Shown here: piece after piece, positions 5,545 through 5,554 of the stretch | How positions within the stretch are numbered: position 1 is the stretch's first letter | Layout of the letters: each line of letters opens with the position of its first letter | Assembly: GCA_022776785.1 (NCBI GenBank) | Contig: JALFHA010000066.1 | Coordinates: 1 to 5,554 of the forward strand | Source: Clostridiales bacterium | Lineage (GTDB): Bacteria; Bacillota; Clostridia; Christensenellales; Aristaeellaceae | Reading direction: 5' to 3' | Length of the DNA stretch: 5,554 nt | Notes under the pieces: model-generated | Database searches by the model: none | What the model was told of the DNA's origin: nothing | The model's input: the letters and a program-made list of their open reading frames with translations, nothing else | Translations under genes and position numbers: made by a program

Positions 5545-5554
5545 TTACTTGGCG
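5545..5554 (-). CDS. Possible 3' end of an upstream gene (substrate-binding protein expected)
   Basis: On the - strand the window edge reads GCC AAG TAA, that is Ala-Lys-stop. A hairpin follows 35 nt later and livH after that. In liv operons the gene in this place usually encodes the ABC substrate-binding lipoprotein (LivJ/LivK-like), which captures the amino acid outside the cell. Only two codons and a stop are visible, so both the reading frame and the identity are inferences from context. Confidence 0.3.

Noticed and set aside
1..5554. New defence, toxin-antitoxin, CRISPR or mobile system
   Set aside because: All sizeable genes belong to known families (SpoIIID, MreB/Mbl, DUF896, LivHMGF). 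I find no direct-repeat array, transposase, integrase, terminal repeats or tRNA.

Overview
The window comes from a GC-rich, endospore-forming Firmicute, most likely a member of Clostridia. This rests on a clear SpoIIID sporulation regulator, a DUF896 (UPF0291, YnzC-like) small protein typical of Firmicutes, strong Shine-Dalgarno sites, and Clostridia-type LivHMGF transporter proteins. The genus cannot be fixed from the sequence alone.

Two operons converge. The left operon (+ strand, about 1-1660) holds spoIIID, an MreB/Mbl-family actin homologue and a DUF896 protein, packed with gaps or overlaps of a few tens of bases or less. The spoIIID-mbl order is the classical Bacillus/Clostridia arrangement, linking mother-cell transcription control with a cell-shape cytoskeleton gene. 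The mbl-like protein is divergent in both phosphate-binding loops.

The gap between the operons (1661-1906) carries no convincing gene but is densely structured. It has a terminator with a long T tract for the left operon (1679-1729), a 60-nt predicted three-way junction (1737-1796), an AT-richer stretch, and a short strong hairpin (1882-1902) that probably ends transcription from either side.

The right operon (- strand, 5391 down to 1907) encodes the membrane and ATPase parts of a branched-chain amino acid-type (HAAT family) ABC importer in the order livH-livM-livG-livF. livM-livG and livG-livF overlap by 4 bases (ATGA), so translation is probably coupled. The last ten bases, on the - strand, read as the final codons and stop of a further upstream gene, where the periplasmic-type substrate-binding lipoprotein usually lies. 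A strong 11-bp hairpin and a second bulged hairpin separate that gene from livH. This arrangement fits partial termination giving more binding protein than permease.

I see no mobile element, CRISPR array, tRNA, rRNA or defence system, and nothing that amounts to a new multi-gene system. The items most worth a second look are the structured convergent intergenic region, the altered nucleotide-binding loops of the Mbl-like protein, and the extra segment in LivG.
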